Shown: one piece after another, positions 9,608 through 17,985 of the stretch
Numbering within the stretch: the stretch's first letter is position 1
How the letters are laid out: each line of letters starts with the position of its first letter
NCBI GenBank assembly: GCA_020632655.1
Contig: JACKFD010000015.1
Location: forward strand, 1-64,000
Length of the DNA stretch: 64,000 bases
DNA from: Spirochaetaceae bacterium
GTDB taxonomy: Bacteria > Myxococcota_A > UBA9160 > UBA4427
Reading direction: 5' to 3'
Notes under the pieces: generated by a model
Told to the model about the DNA's origin: nothing
Seen by the model: only the letters and a program-made list of their open reading frames with translations
Database searches by the model: none
Program-made: the position numbers and the translations under genes

Positions 9608-9640
9608 GCTTCTCTGCGCGCCCGCGGCGCGCGGAGAAGC
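9608..9640. repeat. Long hairpin between the tRNA-end repeats
   Basis: A 15-bp stem (9608-9622 with 9626-9640, one G-T pair) closes on a 3-nt loop CGC. It is strong enough to fold in RNA or single-stranded DNA. It directly follows the tandem 24-bp repeats and precedes copy B of the tRNA-end repeat by 9 bp. A second, 8-bp hairpin (CCAGCTTC/GAAGCTGG) lies upstream near 9530-9550. Confidence 0.75.
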
Positions 9641-9649
9641 GGAGGGAAT

Positions 9650-9760
9650 GCGCGTTCGAATCGCGCCCGGGTCACCAGCCTACCGTCGGCGCTGCGCGCC
9701 TATCGACGGGCCCTTGCGGCCCGTCTCGCGCTGAGGGCTCTCGGGGTGCGTGCGGGGCAG
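9650..9760 (+). repeat. Direct repeat copy B (partial tRNA-Arg remnant)
   Basis: This is the second copy of the 111-bp unit, 257 bp after the first, 108/111 identical. Positions 9650-9677 repeat the tRNA T-arm and acceptor 3' strand including CCA, but no 5' half of a tRNA precedes it, so it is not a functional tRNA. Confidence 0.9.
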
Positions 9761-10036
9761 AGCCGGCGGGTCGCGGCGCCCCGCTGCGAGGGGCCGCTCC
9801 CACCGACGCCCCGTGGCGCGGGCTCGTCCTCCGTGCGCGCGCCGTCGGGCCGAGCGCTGCGGGCCACGGCCGCAGAGAAGATTGTGCAATCGACATTCCT
9901 CTGGTTCGTAGGTGTGCCGAGTCCCGCGTCAGTCGGGGCTCCGGGCTGGCACGCAGCCTGCACCTGCTGCCGAGGCGACCGTCTCGGATGAGGTCGTCGA
10001 GGTGAGCGATCGGCGGGGCGGGGGAGGGCTGGCTCG

Positions 10037-11626
10037 ATGGACCGCGCGATTGTCGTCTGCGGAGCGATCGTGGCGGCAATCGGCGGTGCCGTCTTCCTAT
10101 GGAAGGTGTGGGGACTCGGTCTGCCCATCACGCCGAGCGAGGACTCGGTCGTCTGGCTCGTACAGCTCGAGATCGCGGCGCGCGGATCCGAGCGCGGGTC
10201 GGGCAGCATCCGCATCGCGCTGCCTCGGGACGACGCACGCCAGCGCATCTTCGGGGAGCATTTCTCCTCCGACGGCCTCCAGCTGGAGACGCGGAAGAAC
10301 GAGCTCGGCGAGCGGACGGGTCTGTGGAGCGGTCGGATCGACGAGGTCGATCACGTCGGCTACCGCTTCCACGTCCAGCTCTTCCCCACCGACCGGACGC
10401 GGCGGACGCCGCCGCTGCGTTCGGGAGCCGACGCCGAGGCGGTGATCGACCGGGCTCGCTACACCCGCTCGGAGCGTCGCTTCCCGATCACATCCGAGCC
10501 GGTCGCGGCGCTGCTGGAGGAGCTGCCCCTCGAGTCGGGCGATGGCGACGGGGAGTGGGCGCGCACGCTCTACGCCTTCGTGCGCTATGAGATCGCGAGC
10601 GCGGCCTCGGCGCCGGACGACGCGCTGCTCACGCTGACCCAACGTAGCGGGAGCGAGAGCGGCCGGGCGCGCTTGCTCGTGACCCTGCTGCGGGCCGTCG
10701 GGATTCCCGCTCGCGTCGTCCGCGGGCTCGAGCTCGACGAGCAGCGCCCCGCCCATCGGGTCTGGGTCGAGGCCTGGCTCGACGAGGCCTGGCGGCCGAT
10801 GTCGACGGGCGAGGGGCGCTTCGGCTCGGTCCCCGATCGGTTCGTGCGCTTCTCGACGGCGGACGAGTCGATCGTCCGTTCGACCGGCACCGCGGCGCTC
10901 GATTGGACCTACTCGGTTGCGCGGAGGCGACTCGCTCGCGAAGAGGTCGAGAGCCTGATGATGCCGACCTCGCCGCTGTTCCGGAGCGCCTCCCTCTACC
11001 GGCTCCCCGTGCAGGTGCAGGGGATGCTTCGCCTACTCCTGCTCTTCTGTGCGGCGACGCTCGTCGTCTCGGTCTTTCGCGTCGTCGTCGGGGTGCCGAG
11101 CTTCGGCACCTTCATGCCCGCCCTGCTCGCGCTGGCGATGCGCGAGACGGGGCTCGCCTACGGCGTGCTGCTGGTCGTGCTCGTCGTCGCCGTCGGGCTC
11201 GTCGGTCGGCTCCTCCTCGAGCGGCTCCGGCTGCTCTTCGTTCCGCGGGTGGGGATCCTCGTCTGCCTGGTCGTGCTCTCGGCGGCCGCCCTGGGACTCG
11301 TGGGCGAGTCCTTCCAGACGGCCGGGCTCTTCGGCGGGATCGTCCTGCCGATCGTGATCGTGACCATGATGATCGAACGCGTCGCGATCGTGCTCGCAGA
11401 GGACGGGGCGCGGACCGCCGTCGTGCGCGCGCTCTGCTCCGCGCTGATCGCACTCGCCGTATTTCCCGTGCTCCGATCCGAGTCGCTCGGCCATCTGCTC
11501 TTCGCCTTCCCGGAGCTTCTCCTGGTCATCATCGGCGTCCAGATCTGGCTCGGCGGCTACACGGGCTTCCGGCTGCTCGAGCTCGTGCGCTTCCAGGCCC
11601 TGCGCCGGGTGGGGGCGTCGGGATGA
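10037..11626 (+). CDS. UUP1-like membrane protein: inactive transglutaminase domain plus 7 TM
   Basis: A 529-residue inner-membrane protein. One N-terminal helix (about 5-27) is followed by a periplasmic region with a transglutaminase-like fold (about 170-280). Six to seven hydrophobic helices (about 331-520) end the chain. The transglutaminase triad is broken: no Cys stands at the nucleophile site (SGSESGRARLL, about 204-214). The His (H240 in AHRVWVEAW) remains, and the Asp site after AWRPM is Ser/Thr. This architecture is known to pair with RimK-like ligases, and the next gene is one, overlapping by ATGA. A role in displaying or binding a peptide-tagged substrate at the membrane is inference. 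Confidence 0.8.
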   Translation: MDRAIVVCGAIVAAIGGAVFLWKVWGLGLPITPSEDSVVWLVQLEIAARGSERGSGSIRIALPRDDARQRIFGEHFSSDGLQLETRKNELGERTGLWSGRIDEVDHVGYRFHVQLFPTDRTRRTPPLRSGADAEAVIDRARYTRSERRFPITSEPVAALLEELPLESGDGDGEWARTLYAFVRYEIASAASAPDDALLTLTQRSGSESGRARLLVTLLRAVGIPARVVRGLELDEQRPAHRVWVEAWLDEAWRPMSTGEGRFGSVPDRFVRFSTADESIVRSTGTAALDWTYSVARRRLAREEVESLMMPTSPLFRSASLYRLPVQVQGMLRLLLLFCAATLVVSVFRVVVGVPSFGTFMPALLALAMRETGLAYGVLLVVLVVAVGLVGRLLLERLRLLFVPRVGILVCLVVLSAAALGLVGESFQTAGLFGGIVLPIVIVTMMIERVAIVLAEDGARTAVVRALCSALIALAVFPVLRSESLGHLLFAFPELLLVIIGVQIWLGGYTGFRLLELVRFQALRRVGASG

Positions 11627-12582
11627 TCTGGGAGGAGCTGACGGACGCGGGCGTGCTGGGGCTGAACCGGCGCAACCGGGAGCTGATCCAGCGCTTCAAC
11701 CCGCGCGCCCGACTCCCGCTCGCCGACGACAAGATCCGCACGAAGCGACTCTGCACGGAGGAGGATGTGGCGACGCCGAAGCTGCTGGGGGTGATCGAGA
11801 GCCACTCGCAGATGAGCCGGATCCCGGATCTGGTCGGGGAGGCGAGCGGCTTCGCGCTCAAGCCCGCTCACGGTGCGCAGGGCAATGGGATCCTGATCGT
11901 GACCCACCGCGCGGGCGAGCGCTTCGTCTCGAGTCGGGGGCGGCGACTCGACCTCGGCGACCTTCGCTTCCGCGTCTCGGAGATCCTGGCGGGGCGCTTC
12001 TCGCTCGCCGGTCAGGAGGACGAGGCCTTCTTCGAAGAGCTGCTGCAGGTCCATCCGGGCCTCGCGGAGATCTGCTCGGGCGGCGTGCCCGACGTCCGCA
12101 TCGTCGTCTATCGAGGGCATCCGGTGATGGGCATGCTTCGATTGCCGACGGAGCGATCCCAGGGTCGCGCGAACCTGCACAAGGGCGCCGTGGGGGCCGG
12201 GCTCGATCTCCGGACGGGGGAGCTGTCGACGGCCGTCTGCGAGGATCGATTCGTCGAGCGACACCCCGACACCGGGGCGCCGGTGGTCGGTGTGAAGGTC
12301 CCCGACTTCGAGTCGCTCCTCGTCCAGGCCGTGCGCGCGGCGGACGGGGCCGACCTCGGATACGTCGGTGTCGATCTCGTGCTCGATGCGGAGCGGGGAC
12401 CGGTCGTCCTCGAGCTGAACGCGCGGCCGGGGCTCTCCATCCAGCTCGCCAACGAGTCGGGCCTGCGGCCGAGGTTGCGCGCCGTCGACGAGGCCCTCGG
12501 CGCGATGCCCGACGCGTCGGCCGGAGACCGGATCGAGTTCTGTCGCGCGCTCGACGGCGAGGCGTGGAGGGAAGGCGCATGA
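11623..12582 (+). CDS. Alpha-L-glutamate ligase-like ATP-grasp protein
   Basis: A 319-residue RimK-related ATP-grasp protein. MIWEELTDAGVLGLNRRNRE and NPRARLPLADDKIRTK are typical of the ligase-like group linked to UUP1 membrane proteins. Ligase features include FALKPAHGAQGNGI (ATP-binding strands and Gly loop), VPDVRIVVYRGHPVMGM, the ANLHKGAVGAG block and the metal-binding VVLELNARPG near the end. It is expected to use ATP to join a carboxylate to an amine, for example amino-acid tagging; the substrate is unknown. It overlaps both neighbours by 4 bp, so the three products are probably made together. Confidence 0.85.
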   Translation: MIWEELTDAGVLGLNRRNRELIQRFNPRARLPLADDKIRTKRLCTEEDVATPKLLGVIESHSQMSRIPDLVGEASGFALKPAHGAQGNGILIVTHRAGERFVSSRGRRLDLGDLRFRVSEILAGRFSLAGQEDEAFFEELLQVHPGLAEICSGGVPDVRIVVYRGHPVMGMLRLPTERSQGRANLHKGAVGAGLDLRTGELSTAVCEDRFVERHPDTGAPVVGVKVPDFESLLVQAVRAADGADLGYVGVDLVLDAERGPVVLELNARPGLSIQLANESGLRPRLRAVDEALGAMPDASAGDRIEFCRALDGEAWREGA

Positions 12583-13829
12583 GTGCAAGGCGATCGGGCC
12601 TCGCGAGGTCGATGCTCGGCTGGGTTGCTCTCCTGCTCTGCGCGGGCGGTGCGGCGGCCGAGGCGCCCGATGCGCCGAGCGTCGAGGTGCTCTTCGAAGT
12701 GCGGCTCTGCGCGGACGACGAGAGCGCAGCCGTCGAGATCCACGTGGAGCAGCAGGGCGGGCAGCTGCGGCGGCTCCGCTTCGCGCTCCCGGACGAGCGG
12801 ATGCGGGGCTTCGAGGGCGATGGCGAGATCCGGGAGGCGTCGGGGGAGGTCGTCTGGGTGCTGCCCCGGCTGGGCGGCTCCCTCCGCTACATGGCGGTCG
12901 TGGATCATCTGCGGGATCCGGCCGAGTACGACGCCCGCTGCACGGACGATTGGGCGCTGCTGCGCGGCTCGGACCTCGTCCCGATCGCGACGGCGACGGT
13001 CGTCGAAGGCTCCGTCGCCCGCACGCGGCTCCGATTCCGACTGCCGTCGGGGTGGCAGGTCGTGACGCCCTTCGAGGCGATCGAGCCGCGCCTCTACCGG
13101 ATCGATCGTCCGGGGCGCCTCTTCGAGGCGCCGCGGGGCTGGATCATGGCGGGTGATCTCCGCGTGCTGGACGCCGAGATCGGATCGACGCGGGTGACCT
13201 TCGCCTCGCCGGCCGGCCAGGAGACGCGAGACCGGGATCGGCGGGCGCTGCTTCGCTGGGCGCTGCCGGTGCTGAACGAGATCCTCGGGACGGCCTCGCG
13301 GCGATGGCTGGTCGTGAGCGCCGACGACCCGATGTGGCGCGGCGGGCTCTCGGGGCCCGATTCGCTGTATCTGCATGCGGATCGACCGCTGATCGCCCCC
13401 GACGACACGAGTCCGTTGCTGCACGAGATCGTGCACGTCGCGATGGGTGCGGAGGCCGGGCCGGAGAGCGATTGGATCGTGGAGGGGCTCGCGGAGCTCT
13501 ACTCCCTGGAGCTGCTGCGTCGCGCCGGTGCGCTCTCTGGCCCGGAGTGGGAGCGCGCCCTGGCGGGCATGCGCAAGGAGGCGGCGGGGGTCGAGTCCTT
13601 GGCGGAAGGGCCGACGACGGGGGACGCCACGAAGCGGGCGGTGCTCGTGCTGCACGAGCTCGACAGGCGGATCCGTTCGGTGACCAAGGGCGACGCGAGT
13701 CTGGACGACGTGCTGCGGCGCCTGGTGGAGGGCGATCGGGAGCCGCTCACGAAGGACGGGCTCCAGCGGCTGGTCGAGTCGCTGAGCGGCGACTCGATGG
13801 ATTCCTTCTTCGGGTCGTTGCCCGACTAG
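12579..13829 (+). CDS. Exported HExxH metallopeptidase-like protein
   Basis: A 416-residue protein with a signal peptide (hydrophobic WVALLLCAGGAAAEA). A beta-rich N-terminal half leads to a gluzincin-like site: HEIVH (His282, Glu283, His286) followed by WIVEGLAELY with Glu302. This matches the HExxH...EG layout of M1/M61-type peptidases, with a slightly shorter spacing than M1. The zinc ligands are intact, so activity is plausible. ATG 12579 overlaps the ligase stop and has GGAGGGAAGG upstream. In this operon it could cut or trim what the ligase and membrane protein handle; that is inference. Confidence 0.65.
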   Translation: MSARRSGLARSMLGWVALLLCAGGAAAEAPDAPSVEVLFEVRLCADDESAAVEIHVEQQGGQLRRLRFALPDERMRGFEGDGEIREASGEVVWVLPRLGGSLRYMAVVDHLRDPAEYDARCTDDWALLRGSDLVPIATATVVEGSVARTRLRFRLPSGWQVVTPFEAIEPRLYRIDRPGRLFEAPRGWIMAGDLRVLDAEIGSTRVTFASPAGQETRDRDRRALLRWALPVLNEILGTASRRWLVVSADDPMWRGGLSGPDSLYLHADRPLIAPDDTSPLLHEIVHVAMGAEAGPESDWIVEGLAELYSLELLRRAGALSGPEWERALAGMRKEAAGVESLAEGPTTGDATKRAVLVLHELDRRIRSVTKGDASLDDVLRRLVEGDREPLTKDGLQRLVESLSGDSMDSFFGSLPD

Positions 13830-13877
13830 CATTCCGTTCGAGGGCCGGCGCGGGTCGCGTCGGCTGGGCTCGGTTGG

Positions 13878-14318
13878 CTAATCGTCCCCCGCCCGCTTGT
13901 TCAGCATCTTCAGGATCTCGGCCGTATGGAGCTTTTCCGCCCGGATCATCCCGCGCGCGTACTCCTCGAGCGAGACGCTCTTCCCTTCGACCAGGCCGAG
14001 CAGCGCCTCGTAGAGCGTGACGCCCTGGCGCTCGTGGGCCACGAGCTCCTTCATGATGTCGTCGATCGAGGCGTGGTGCGTGCCGACGAGCTCGCCGATC
14101 CCGAGCGAGACCTGCCCGCCGATCGTCGTGACCTCCTCGCCGGCCTGGGTCGCATGAGCCAGCGACTCCTGGGCCTGCGCCTGCATCCACGAGATGATCG
14201 GGATGCGCGCGTGGCCGAAGACCATGAGCGAGTACTGCGTGTAGCGGACGGCGCCGGCGAGCTCGTGCTCGACGATGCGGTTGAGGGATCGGATCAGGGC
14301 GTCGCGATCGATGGACAT
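13878..14318 (-). CDS. Ferritin-like / bacterioferritin-type protein
   Basis: A 146-residue four-helix-bundle protein of the ferritin-like superfamily. The first helix carries VEHELAGAVRYTQYS. Helix two has QAQESLAHATQAGEEV, helix three VAHERQGVTLYEALL and helix four RAEKLHTAEILKML. These supply the Glu/His ligands of a diiron site, although the second-helix spacing (Glu51, His55) differs from E. coli bacterioferritin. It likely stores or detoxifies iron. ATG 14318 with an AAGGAGG site is chosen over an upstream start that adds 30 Arg-rich residues. Confidence 0.75.
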   Translation of the reverse strand: MSIDRDALIRSLNRIVEHELAGAVRYTQYSLMVFGHARIPIISWMQAQAQESLAHATQAGEEVTTIGGQVSLGIGELVGTHHASIDDIMKELVAHERQGVTLYEALLGLVEGKSVSLEEYARGMIRAEKLHTAEILKMLNKRAGDD

Positions 14319-14478
14319 CGGCGGGCCTCCTTCGGGTCGGGCGCACGCCGCGTTCCGTGTGGCGCGCGTGCGTCGTTCGGCACGACGGGGAAGGTAGCGG
14401 GTATGCACGCGGTGACCGTCGCATCGGCGGCTCCGAGGCGTCTGGCGGGCGCTCCCGCATGGCCGTCGTGGATGAGGC

Positions 14479-14949
14479 TCAGTCGCCCTGCGCCGCCTTT
14501 TCGAGCTCCGCCACGTCGATCCTGCCCATCGTGAAGAGCGCCTCCTGCACCCGGCGGCCCTGCTCGGGATCGTCGCTCGACATCAGTCTCGGCAACGCCT
14601 CCGGCACGACCTGCCAATGCACCCCGAAGCGATCCCGCAGCCAGCCGCAGCGACCGGGCTCGCCGCCGTCGGCGCAGAGCGCGTCCCAGAGCCGATCCGT
14701 CTCGGCCTGGTCATCCGTCAGGACCGAGATCGAGAAGGTATGCGTCGACTGTGCCTCGGGGTTCCCGGCGAGCATCATGAAGGGCGCACCGCCGAGCGAG
14801 AACTCGACGACCAGCGCCGGCCCGTTCGGGTCGGGCCGCACGACGTTGTCGATGCGGCTGTCCGGGAGGAGCGACACGTAGAAATGCGCGGCCTGCTCGA
14901 CGTCGCGTTCGAGGAAGAGGCAGGTCCGGACCCGGGCCAGGAGCTCCAT
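14479..14949 (-). CDS. VOC/PhnB-like protein
   Basis: A 156-residue member of the vicinal-oxygen-chelate fold, PhnB (3-demethylubiquinone methyltransferase-like) group. VRTCLFLERDVEQAAHFYVSLLPDSRI is the usual first motif. LVVEFSLGGAPFMMLAGNP, DRLWDALCADGGEPGRCGWLRDRFG and VHWQVVPEALPRLM follow as in family members. Specific activity is unknown. It is followed upstream by the DUF1428 gene (12-bp gap), and the two form an operon divergent from the MarR regulator. Confidence 0.8.
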   Translation of the reverse strand: MELLARVRTCLFLERDVEQAAHFYVSLLPDSRIDNVVRPDPNGPALVVEFSLGGAPFMMLAGNPEAQSTHTFSISVLTDDQAETDRLWDALCADGGEPGRCGWLRDRFGVHWQVVPEALPRLMSSDDPEQGRRVQEALFTMGRIDVAELEKAAQGD

Positions 14950-14961
14950 TGGTCGGCCCCT

Positions 14962-15309
14962 TCAGCAATCGAGGATCGATTCGAAGCCGCCAAAGATCAT
15001 CCGCTTGCCGTCGAAGGGCATCTCGGACGCGCGCATCGCTTCGTCCTCGTGCAGCTTCGCCCAGGCTTCGTCGCGCACGGCCTTCGAGGGCCAGACGATC
15101 CACGAGAACACGACCGTCTCGTCGGGCTGCTGCAGGACGGCGCCCGGCATCGAGTTCGTCGCGCCTTCGGGCACGTCGTCGCCCCAGCACTCGCGGAGGG
15201 AGAGGGCGCCGTAGCGGAGGAAGACCGCGGCGGTCTGCTCGGCGTGCTCGAGGTAGCGCTGCTTGTTCGCGGTCGGGACGGCGCACAGCATGCCATCGAC
15301 GTAGCGCAT
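14962..15309 (-). CDS. DUF1428 family protein
   Basis: A 115-residue DUF1428 protein. MRYVDGMLCAVPTANKQRY, LRECWGDDVPEG, VVFSWIVWPSKAVRDEAW and PFDGKRMIFGGF are hallmark segments. The fold is a dimeric alpha-beta barrel; the function is unknown. A strong AAGGAG site precedes ATG 15309. With the downstream VOC gene it forms a unit divergent from a MarR regulator, and the operator at 15402 lies between them, so shared control is likely. Confidence 0.85.
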   Translation of the reverse strand: MRYVDGMLCAVPTANKQRYLEHAEQTAAVFLRYGALSLRECWGDDVPEGATNSMPGAVLQQPDETVVFSWIVWPSKAVRDEAWAKLHEDEAMRASEMPFDGKRMIFGGFESILDC

Positions 15310-15394
15310 GGGGGGCTCCTTCTTTCGATCGGGGGCGGGACGCGCCCGGCGACGCGGCGGGGCCGGCCGCGCCCGTGCGCAGTCGTCCCGTCGC

Positions 15395-15423
15395 TTGAAT
15401 ATAGGTTGGTATCAACCTAAAAT
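15395..15423 (+). promoter_or_regulatory. MarR promoter with embedded operator
   Basis: TTGAAT (15395-15400), 17 bp, TAAAAT (15418-15423) make a near-consensus promoter. The spacer holds a 7-bp inverted repeat TAGGTTG-GTAT-CAACCTA (15402-15419), the size expected for a MarR dimer. On the other strand TATATT (15403-15398) could be the -10 for the DUF1428-VOC operon. Binding would block both directions. Confidence 0.7.
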
Positions 15424-15433
15424 CGGCCCGTCA

Positions 15434-15874
15434 ATGCCGAAGCCCGTCTCCTTCGAAGAGGTCCTCGAGGTCCGTGACGCCTGTCTCTGTCTGCACGCGC
15501 GACGGGCGGCGCGGGCGCTCGCCCGTCGCTTCGACGAGGCGTTCCGGCCGATCGGGATCACGAACGGGCAGTTCTCGCTGCTGGCGTCGCTGAACCGGCC
15601 GGGCTCGGCGCCGATGGGGGCCGTCGCTCGGCTGCTGGGGATGGACCGGACGAGTCTGACGGCGAGCCTGAAGCCCCTCGAGCGCGACGGCCTGGTCCGG
15701 GTGGAGGTCGATCCGGAGGATCGGCGCGGGCGAAGGCTCCGCATCACACGCAAGGGACGCGGCGTCGTGGCACGCGCGCTCCCGATCTGGAAGGCGACCC
15801 ACGCGGAGGTCGAGGCCGCGCTCTCGGGCGTCTCGGCGGACTCGCTTCGTCGCGGGCTGCGAGCGCTCGAGTAG
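15434..15874 (+). CDS. MarR-family transcriptional regulator
   Basis: A 146-residue winged-helix regulator. TNGQFSLLASLNRPG, MGAVARLLGMDRTSLTASLKPLERDGLV (helix-turn-helix) and DPEDRRGRRLRITRKG (wing) are diagnostic. ATG 15434 lies only about 10 nt after the -10 box and has no Shine-Dalgarno, so the mRNA may be leaderless or nearly so. An upstream in-frame start at 15308 would run through the promoter. It probably represses itself and the divergent DUF1428-VOC pair. Confidence 0.85.
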   Translation: MPKPVSFEEVLEVRDACLCLHARRAARALARRFDEAFRPIGITNGQFSLLASLNRPGSAPMGAVARLLGMDRTSLTASLKPLERDGLVRVEVDPEDRRGRRLRITRKGRGVVARALPIWKATHAEVEAALSGVSADSLRRGLRALE

Positions 15875-15943
15875 CCGCGATCGCAACCTGGGTGCGTCGG
15901 GGTCGACGGGGACGGCCTCGGCCCCTCGCGAACGATGGCCGGA

Positions 15944-16549
15944 TCAGCGCACGCGAAGCCAGCCCGGCGGCACGCCTCGCCGGCGCGCACGCTCGGCGAA
16001 GTTCTCCTGCTGACGGCGCGTCACGTCGAGGCGACTCTTCGTCTGACTACACGCCTCGACGGCGGCCATCTTCCGATCGTAATGCTGGCGCTTCGTCTTG
16101 TAGCGCCCGGTCCGTTCGTCGTAGCGGTCCGGAACGCTCACGTCCTCGCAGGCCTCGACCTGCTGCTCGAGCTGCTCGATCTCTCTCGCATAGCGCTCCG
16201 CATCGGCGCGCCAGGAGGCTTCGTCGCGTCCATCGACGAGGTCGGCGTCGGCCGCCGGGCCGTTCGGGCTCGCGGGTCGCTGGGCATCTCGCAGACGCTC
16301 GGGCGTCTCGCGCGCGGCCGGGGCGGCCGGTGTGTCGATCTGGTTGATGTGGCCGGTGCGGCCGGTCGTCGCGGCGGAGGCGCGGGCCTGCTCGCGGTAG
16401 GCGGGCGGGACGCTGCCGAGATCCGACGTGAAGTGCGTGTTGCCGTCGGCGTCGGTCCAGCGGTAGAACTCGGCGGAGGCGCTCCCGCTCAGCAGGCCGA
16501 GCGCGCTGATCGTGAGGACGAGAGTCAGCCGGGCGGGACGTCGGCTCAT
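15944..16549 (-). CDS. DUF4124-like secreted protein
   Basis: A 201-residue exported protein: a signal peptide with cleavage near GSASA/EF, then the DUF4124 signature FYRWTDADGNTHFTSDLGSVP. The C-terminal part is charged and probably helical (RYAREIEQLEQQVEACEDV, TRRQQENFAERARRRG) and may form a coiled coil. DUF4124 proteins are periplasmic and of unknown role. ATG 16549 has an AAGGAGG site at good spacing; the longer frame to 16702 is discarded. Confidence 0.75.
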   Translation of the reverse strand: MSRRPARLTLVLTISALGLLSGSASAEFYRWTDADGNTHFTSDLGSVPPAYREQARASAATTGRTGHINQIDTPAAPAARETPERLRDAQRPASPNGPAADADLVDGRDEASWRADAERYAREIEQLEQQVEACEDVSVPDRYDERTGRYKTKRQHYDRKMAAVEACSQTKSRLDVTRRQQENFAERARRRGVPPGWLRVR

Positions 16550-16809
16550 CGGGTGCCTCCTTCGGTTGCGGGATCGGGTCGATCGGGTTGCCCGGACCAT
16601 CGACGGATCGGCCCTGGGGCTGAAGTCCGCGCTCCGCGCTTCGATCCACGGCGTGGCACCCGACCGTGCGGTGCACCGAACGAGGGCCGGGACTCCGTCC
16701 ACGCCGCGCTCGATCGAGGCTCGTCCGCGGCTCGAATCCGTTATCGTCCGGGGCCACGCACATTCCCGATCGAATCGACGGCCTCCGGCGCGCGATTCAT
16801 GGAGTCCCG

Positions 16810-17985
16810 ATGTCCCTGCGCGCCCGGACCGCGATCGTCGGCGTCGGCCAGACGCCCTTCACCCGCGGCACGGACTGCTCGACCCTCGAGCTGCATCTGC
16901 GCGCAGCCCTCGAAGCGATCGAGGACGCGGGCCTCACGCCCGCCGACATCGACGGCGTCATGCCGAACGAGCTCGCCGGCACGATCGCCGAGGATTTCAT
17001 CCTGAACCTCGGTCTGCGCGATCTCGCCTTCTCCTCGACGATCCGCACGGGCGGCGCGAGCTTCGTCTCCGCGATCCAGAGTGCTTCCCTCGCGATCGCC
17101 GGTGGCGTGGCGAAGAACGTGCTGCTCGTCGCCGGCCGGCGCGGCTACTCGGCCCAGCGCGTCTCCCTCACGAGCGAGGGCGCGATCCCGCCGCATCCCG
17201 TCATGCGCCACATCGACGAGTTCGAGCGCCCCTTCGGCAACACGGTCGCCTCGCAATGGTTCGCCCAGGCCGCGCGCCGGCACATGCACGAGTTCGGCAC
17301 GACGAGCGAGGATTTCGGGCGCATCGCCGTCGCGATCCGCGGTCACGCGAACCGCAATCCGCGTGCGCTGATGTACGAGAAGCCGCTCTCGCTCGAGCAG
17401 CACCAGGCTTCGGCGATGATCGCGGACCCGCTCCGGCTCTTCGACTGCTCGCTCGAGACCGATGGGGCGACGGCGATCGTACTCAGCTCGGCCGAGCGCG
17501 CGCGCGACGCACGCAAGCCGCCGGCCTTCGTGCTCGGCCTGGGGGAGGGTCATGGCGACCCGCCGACCTCGATCACGCAGAAGCGCGATCTGACGCGCAT
17601 CGAGGGGCTCGAGATCGCGGCGCGACGCGCCTACGCGATGGCCGGAATCGGACCCGACGCGATCGACGCGGCGCAGATCTACGACGGCTTCACCTGGATC
17701 GTCCTGGCCTCGCTCGAGGCGCTCGGATTCTGCAAGCGTGGGGAAGGGCGGGACTTCGTGCGCGACGGACGGATCGCGCTCGGCGGTGCGCTGCCCGTGA
17801 ACACGTCGGGCGGATTGCTCTCCGAGGGGCATTGCTCGGGGGCGAACCTAGTGAGCGAGGCCGTGCGGCAGCTGCGGCGCGAGGTCGAGCCGGAGCGACA
17901 GGTGCGCGATTGCGAGTGCGTGCTCGTGACGGGCGAGGGCGACTTCCACGAGGGCGCGGCCCTCGTGCTGGGGCGGGACCGATGA
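16810..17985 (+). CDS. Thiolase-fold lipid-transfer-type protein (Ltp2-like)
   Basis: A 391-residue thiolase-superfamily protein of the SCP-x/Ltp type. Thiolase landmarks are TAIVGVGQTPF, the GGASFVSAI segment, ETDGATAIVL and GGALPVNTSGGLLSEGH. The usual nucleophile Cys position in the first active-site motif reads TGGAS, with no Cys, as in Ltp2-type aldolases, which pair with a DUF35 partner to cut steroid side chains. The next gene is such a DUF35 protein, overlapping by ATGA. A retro-aldol or transfer role on an acyl-CoA is therefore likely; a true thiolase is less so. Confidence 0.75.
   Translation: MSLRARTAIVGVGQTPFTRGTDCSTLELHLRAALEAIEDAGLTPADIDGVMPNELAGTIAEDFILNLGLRDLAFSSTIRTGGASFVSAIQSASLAIAGGVAKNVLLVAGRRGYSAQRVSLTSEGAIPPHPVMRHIDEFERPFGNTVASQWFAQAARRHMHEFGTTSEDFGRIAVAIRGHANRNPRALMYEKPLSLEQHQASAMIADPLRLFDCSLETDGATAIVLSSAERARDARKPPAFVLGLGEGHGDPPTSITQKRDLTRIEGLEIAARRAYAMAGIGPDAIDAAQIYDGFTWIVLASLEALGFCKRGEGRDFVRDGRIALGGALPVNTSGGLLSEGHCSGANLVSEAVRQLRREVEPERQVRDCECVLVTGEGDFHEGAALVLGRDR

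Larger units (their letters stand above)
9421..10036. other. 616-bp intergenic region without a convincing gene
   Basis: The space between tRNA-Arg and the next operon holds the tRNA-end duplication, tandem repeats and hairpins listed separately. From 9761 onward I see no gene. The less GC-rich patch around 9880-9912 (AGATTGTGCAATCGACATTC) is the likeliest promoter zone for the operon starting at 10037. Open frames here are Arg/Ala-rich and unconvincing. Confidence 0.6.

Noticed and set aside
9650..9677. A second tRNA-Arg gene
   Set aside because: Only the 3' strand of the T-arm and acceptor is present. There is no 5' half or anticodon arm.
16725..16775. T-loop-like GGCTCGAATCC resembling part of a tRNA
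   Set aside because: No pairing acceptor, D-arm or anticodon arm could be found on either strand.
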